Assembly (NCBI GenBank): GCA_030690855.1
Contig: JAUYFR010000068.1
Location: 1 to 7,934, forward strand
Length of the DNA: 7,934 nucleotides
Reading direction: 5' to 3'
From: Gallionellaceae bacterium
GTDB taxonomy: Bacteria > Pseudomonadota > Gammaproteobacteria > Burkholderiales > Gallionellaceae
Shown here: positions 6,962 to 7,934 of the stretch, piece by piece
How positions within the stretch are numbered: the first letter of the stretch is position 1
How the letters are laid out: every line of letters starts with the position of its first letter
The notes under the pieces: model-generated
Seen by the model: only the letters and a program-made list of their open reading frames with translations
Database searches by the model: none
Told to the model about the DNA's origin: nothing
Position numbers and translations under genes: made by a program

Positions 6962-7934
6962 TTCAGCAACCTCATGGAAACTGCTTTGATAACGGGGGGC
7001 ATCACGGTATTGCCAATCAGGTCGAACGCATCACGATAAGTTAAATTATCCATCGTGTAAGTCTCCGGGAAGCCAGACAAACGCAACCCTTCACGCACAG
7101 TTAATTTCCGCACACCTTGCTCTAACGCTATGGCAATTTTCCCGTACTCTGTTGCCACTAAGGTTGGAGCAACGCCTTTCGGATCGAGAATTTTTGCGAT
7201 CGGAAATGACAGCTTCCCCGCCACGATGTTATAGCCTTTTGGCACATGCAAGGCCGCTTCCCTCATGGCGACCCCGTGTCGGAGAACCGCTTCTCTGGGA
7301 TGCTCAAACGTCAGATAGCCTTTGCAGGTCAAATCCTCCAACAGCGATTCCAAATTCGAGTGGGGGAAAAAAGTGGCGATTTCGCTGGCAGTCAACGGCA
7401 TGCCGTCCATCCACGTAATCCCTTTTTCCTTTGCCCATTTTTTTGAGCGCCTCTGCGTGAGAATCAAAGACAGCAATTTGCGCTGCTCTTTCGATACCTC
7501 ACCCTTTAACTCCAAATCCCAGCTATGAATATTATTACTGCCACCGCGTTTATCTTTGATGGCCTTGCCATGAAGATGTTCTGCTTTGAATTTGCTGGAA
7601 AGTAATTTGGTGAATTTTGTATGCTCGAACGGCGCATCGCGCTCGACAATATTTTCGACGGTACTGCGTGTCTCGTCAAAATCATTCAAGTCGATTTTTT
7701 CTCCGCGACGACCCACGATGTAAATCCGTTTTCGCTGCTGAGGTACGCCGAATTGCGATGCGTCAAGAATCCGCCAACCCACTTGATACCCTAACAATTC
7801 AAGCTGCTCAATGATTGTTTTTAGCGTCAAGCCACGATCATGCGAAGCCAGTCCTTCCACATTTTCCAACAAAAAACCTTTCGGATTTTTACTCTTTAAT
7901 ATGTTTACGATGGCAAAAAAAAGCCCTCCACGCT
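6958..7934 (-). CDS. DNA (cytosine-5-)-methyltransferase, C-terminal 324 residues (5' end off the right edge)
   Basis: Transfers a methyl group from S-adenosylmethionine to C5 of cytosine in the site cut by the partner nuclease, protecting host DNA. The frame is open to the window edge, so motifs I-IV, including the catalytic PCQ loop, are not visible. Counting from the first complete codon, the order is LFFAIVNILKSKNPKGFLLE leading into ENVEGL (motif VI, about 23-28), GVPQQRKRIYIVG (motif VIII, about 62-74), a variable target-recognition region of about 200 residues, RKLTVREGLRLSGFPETY (motif IX, about 275-292), and DLIGNTVMPPVIKAVSMRL (motif X, about 304-322). The recognition region includes a segment (about 175-211) with PLTASEIATFF and SLLEDLTCKGYL that reads like a small winged helix. 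Together with the endonuclease it forms a type II restriction-modification operon; the stop overlaps the endonuclease start. Isolated TTG codons near 7872 are internal, not starts. Confidence 0.95.
   Translation of the reverse strand, partial: RGGLFFAIVNILKSKNPKGFLLENVEGLASHDRGLTLKTIIEQLELLGYQVGWRILDASQFGVPQQRKRIYIVGRRGEKIDLNDFDETRSTVENIVERDAPFEHTKFTKLLSSKFKAEHLHGKAIKDKRGGSNNIHSWDLELKGEVSKEQRKLLSLILTQRRSKKWAKEKGITWMDGMPLTASEIATFFPHSNLESLLEDLTCKGYLTFEHPREAVLRHGVAMREAALHVPKGYNIVAGKLSFPIAKILDPKGVAPTLVATEYGKIAIALEQGVRKLTVREGLRLSGFPETYTMDNLTYRDAFDLIGNTVMPPVIKAVSMRLLK

Overview
The window is a densely packed bacterial chromosome segment. It holds nine protein-coding genes, two of them cut by the window edges, and no gene-free stretch longer than about 90 bases. 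No RNA gene, insertion sequence, CRISPR array or attachment site is visible. Base composition is moderate. The gene families (ThyA very close to the E. coli type, an adhesin-E-like secreted protein, DUF3015, an LdcA-like decarboxylase of about 750 residues) point to a proteobacterium. A betaproteobacterium is my best guess, but that is inference from recall, not a computed placement.

Left block (1-2143, minus strand): a leucyl aminopeptidase of peptidase family M17, then a 50-residue single-span membrane protein whose start overlaps the peptidase stop, then after 87 bases a secreted DUF3015 protein that runs off the left edge. No terminator is obvious between the last two, so all three could share a transcript.

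Centre block (2193-3988, plus strand): thyA and folA overlap by four bases, followed 19 bases later by a secreted surface-adhesin-E-like protein. ThyA makes dTMP and dihydrofolate; FolA regenerates tetrahydrofolate, so the overlap ties together two enzymes of one cycle. The block ends at a strong hairpin with A and T flanks that also lies just past the stop of the convergent decarboxylase, and so can serve both directions.

Right block (4006-7934, minus strand): a cytosine-C5 DNA methyltransferase (5' end off the right edge), overlapping by four bases a PD-(D/E)xK restriction endonuclease that resembles the NgoBV family, then 46 bases on a full-length PLP-dependent Orn/Lys/Arg decarboxylase. 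The methyltransferase and endonuclease form a type II restriction-modification system, the main accessory element here.

Three gene junctions use the same ATGA stop/start overlap, which suggests translational coupling. I do not see an entirely new system. The items most worth a second look are the restriction-modification pair and its predicted specificity, the small membrane protein coupled to the aminopeptidase, and the compact pepA/thyA divergent region in which thyA has no clear ribosome binding site.
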